A DNA stretch of 64,000 bases from JAYREN01 sp963663375. GTDB taxonomy: Bacteria > Acidobacteriota > Holophagae > Holophagales > Holophagaceae. Where the stretch lies: contig OY760195.1 in NCBI GenBank assembly GCA_963663375.1, forward strand, positions 434,001-498,000, given 5' to 3'. This document shows, piece by piece, positions 62,369 to 64,000 of the stretch. Each line of letters begins with the position of its first letter. The stretch's first letter is position 1. The position numbers were made by a program, and so were the translations under genes. The notes under the pieces were generated by a model. The model saw only the letters and a program-made list of their open reading frames with translations, did no database searches and had not been told where the DNA came from.

Positions 62369-64000
62369 TCAGGAACGACGGCGTGGCAGGAGCTTGAGCC
62401 ACGAACGGAGGAACAGGATGGTGAGCAGGATGAGCCCGAGGGGAAGCCACGTTGAGGTGGGGTCCGCGAGGATTTCGCCGGGGTAGCGCACGCTGCGCCC
62501 CGTGGCGAAGACGATCCCCAGCGCGAAGCTCAGGAAGAGGAGCTCCACGAAACCCTGGCCGGTGCGCCCCAGAAAACACAGATCGCAGCCAGGGGCCAGG
62601 ACCACCAGAACCCGGTGGATCCAGCGCTGGGCTCCCTGATGGGCTGCAATTTCCTCGACCTTACGTTTTCGACTCTCGCCGTGGAGCCCGTCCTTGACCA
62701 CGAACAGATGGTGGCACCTCGAGCAGACCTCCACATCAGGGCTGTCCGTGGTGTGGAAGGGCTCCCCGCAACGCACGCACTGGGTCGGATGGGCCTGTTT
62801 AATGCTGCGGGCTAGGCGAACCATGAATCCAATAAGGGCGAGCAGGGGAAGGGCGAAGCCGAATATGAGAATGGGCGTCTGGGGGCGCTGAACGAGGGGA
62901 GCCTCAACGGAAAGCCCCGCCTTCAGAGCCTCGGTGCGCTGGGGGGAGTCCGGAAGCGGCAGGGGAAAGGCCCACTGCTCCGTTCCCGCCTGGCTGGCAT
63001 TCTTCAGCCCATCGTAGATGTCCGGCGCGACCCGCCGGGCCTCGTCCTGCTTGGCGATGCCGGTGGGGCTGTCGAGCTTCTTGAAGGCAATCACGCTCTG
63101 GTTGATGAGGATCTGGGGGTTGCTGGGTGCCAGCCGGAAGGCGTTCTCGAAATCCGTCTCGGCCTCCCCGTGCCTGCCCTGGTGGAACTTGGCGGCGCCG
63201 AGGTTGTTGAGCACCTCGGCCCGGTCGGGGTGCCTGTCGACCAGGACCGCAAAGGTACCCTCGGCCCCGGCCCAGTCATGGGCCCTCAATTGCTCCCAGC
63301 CCCGGAGGAAGGCCTGATCCTGTGGTGAAAGCGCGCGCAGCACGGAATCATCGAGGCCCTTGATCTGGGGCTGGATTTGCAGGGTCACGATGCTGGGTTC
63401 AGGGACCTGCTGTGCCTTGGGTTCGAGCATGGCCAGGGCCGGGTGAACTAACTGGAGTGCAATGACTAGGTAGGTCGCCTTCACCTCCTGAGTGTGGAAG
63501 TACGGGGCCAGCAGCCAGATCCAGAGGAGGGCCGCCACGCTCGGGTCGAACCCCAGGATCACGGGGAAGGTAAGCAGGAAAGCGCCGATCAAGGCCAGGG
63601 GGAAGGGCCCCACCCCGCGCTTGGCCAGCGGTTCTTCCCATAGATATCGCAATACCCGCCGGTACCTGAGCGCCAGGGCCAGGGCCCATCCCCAGAGCAT
63701 TACCGTGGCCATCATCCGGACCCAGGCGGCGTGCTGAACGATCCAGAGCCAGCGATGATGGGCGTGTCCGAGGCGCAGTTGTGCCAGTTCCGCAACATAG
63801 GGAAGGCTCAGAATGTATCCTCGAAGCCCCTGCTGCCTCAGCAGCATGATCCGGGTTCCCAGCAGCGTGGGATTCCGTGGCGACCAATTGTGCTGTTCCA
63901 CAACGCTCACCGTCCGGAGACCGAGGTCGACATTCCCTTGGTTGCCGACCGCCTGGGCCCAGATCGCCATGGCGTCCACCAGGGGGCTGACATCGAGGGT
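62369..64000 (-). CDS. TPR-containing multi-pass membrane protein (partial, runs off the right edge)
   Basis: At least 536 residues; the frame remains open to the window edge, so the N-terminus is missing. Visible order: helical repeats, several hydrophobic segments (about 100-190 of the visible part), TPR repeats (RPEVLNNLGAAKFHQGRHGEAETDFENAFRLAPSNPQ type), another TM, a CxxC...CxxC zinc ribbon (CVRCGEP, CSRCHH), and two further TMs near the C-terminus. I do not recognise the family. Confidence 0.78.
   Translation of the reverse strand, partial: TLDVSPLVDAMAIWAQAVGNQGNVDLGLRTVSVVEQHNWSPRNPTLLGTRIMLLRQQGLRGYILSLPYVAELAQLRLGHAHHRWLWIVQHAAWVRMMATVMLWGWALALALRYRRVLRYLWEEPLAKRGVGPFPLALIGAFLLTFPVILGFDPSVAALLWIWLLAPYFHTQEVKATYLVIALQLVHPALAMLEPKAQQVPEPSIVTLQIQPQIKGLDDSVLRALSPQDQAFLRGWEQLRAHDWAGAEGTFAVLVDRHPDRAEVLNNLGAAKFHQGRHGEAETDFENAFRLAPSNPQILINQSVIAFKKLDSPTGIAKQDEARRVAPDIYDGLKNASQAGTEQWAFPLPLPDSPQRTEALKAGLSVEAPLVQRPQTPILIFGFALPLLALIGFMVRLARSIKQAHPTQCVRCGEPFHTTDSPDVEVCSRCHHLFVVKDGLHGESRKRKVEEIAAHQGAQRWIHRVLVVLAPGCDLCFLGRTGQGFVELLFLSFALGIVFATGRSVRYPGEILADPTSTWLPLGLILLTILFLRSWLKLLPRRRS

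Overview
The window is GC-rich, densely coded bacterial chromosome with no rRNA, CRISPR array, prophage or transposase that I can see. Gene style suggests an Acidobacteriota member, perhaps Holophagae (Geothrix/Holophaga-like): a bacillithiol glycosyltransferase (BshA), RNase E/G, a membrane H+-pyrophosphatase, a single-subunit cytochrome b SdhC with SdhA/SdhB, and DUF4388 signalling proteins. The taxonomic placement is an inference; no 16S or ribosomal protein gene is present to settle it.

Left chromosomal part (1-27442): partial RNase E/G, a lone OmpR-type response regulator with an altered acidic pocket, prfC with a small unknown gene, a secreted metallo-beta-lactamase/TPR protein, a COG2509-type flavoprotein, pyrD, a YchJ-like protein with an exported oligopeptidase, hppA (K+-independent signature), sdhCAB, a coaE-tldD in-frame fusion followed by a macro-domain gene and pmbA/tldE, a phosphohexomutase, a lipoprotein, yggT-divIVA, bshA and a tRNA with a CAT anticodon.

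Accessory part (27443-54783): a 27.3-kb segment lies between the 3' end of that tRNA plus its terminator (27425-27479) and a 55-nt degenerate copy of the same sequence (54729-54783; 48 of 55 identical, no gaps). It looks like an old tRNA-targeted genomic island without a surviving integrase. It carries a Tat-exported IorAB-type molybdenum hydroxylase on the minus strand. Divergent from it is a 24-kb plus-strand run: selenium-type xanthine dehydrogenase, YgfK, a second three-subunit xanthine dehydrogenase, guanine deaminase, YgeY, a threonine-synthase-like enzyme, a hydantoinase, the YgeW carbamoyltransferase, an unusual TrpB-like PLP enzyme, SsnA, an RpiR regulator, XdhC, MocA and ModABC. This matches the anaerobic purine/urate ring-opening cluster known from enterobacteria and clostridia, packed with its own molybdate uptake and cofactor maturation genes. 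The usual YgeX (2,3-diaminopropionate ammonia-lyase) is absent. Two other fold-type-II PLP enzymes are present instead, each directly preceded by a REP-like inverted repeat.

Proposed joint working (inference): guanine is deaminated to xanthine; the molybdenum hydroxylases and YgfK carry out redox steps on the purine; HyuA, SsnA and YgeY hydrolyse ring and amide bonds; YgeW exchanges a carbamoyl group, which could yield carbamoyl phosphate and ATP; a PLP lyase releases ammonia and a keto acid. RpiR probably controls the set.

Right chromosomal part (54784-64000): pckA, a DNA photolyase, cutA, a PhoB/PhoR-like two-component pair, a DUF4388 membrane protein and a partial TPR membrane protein.
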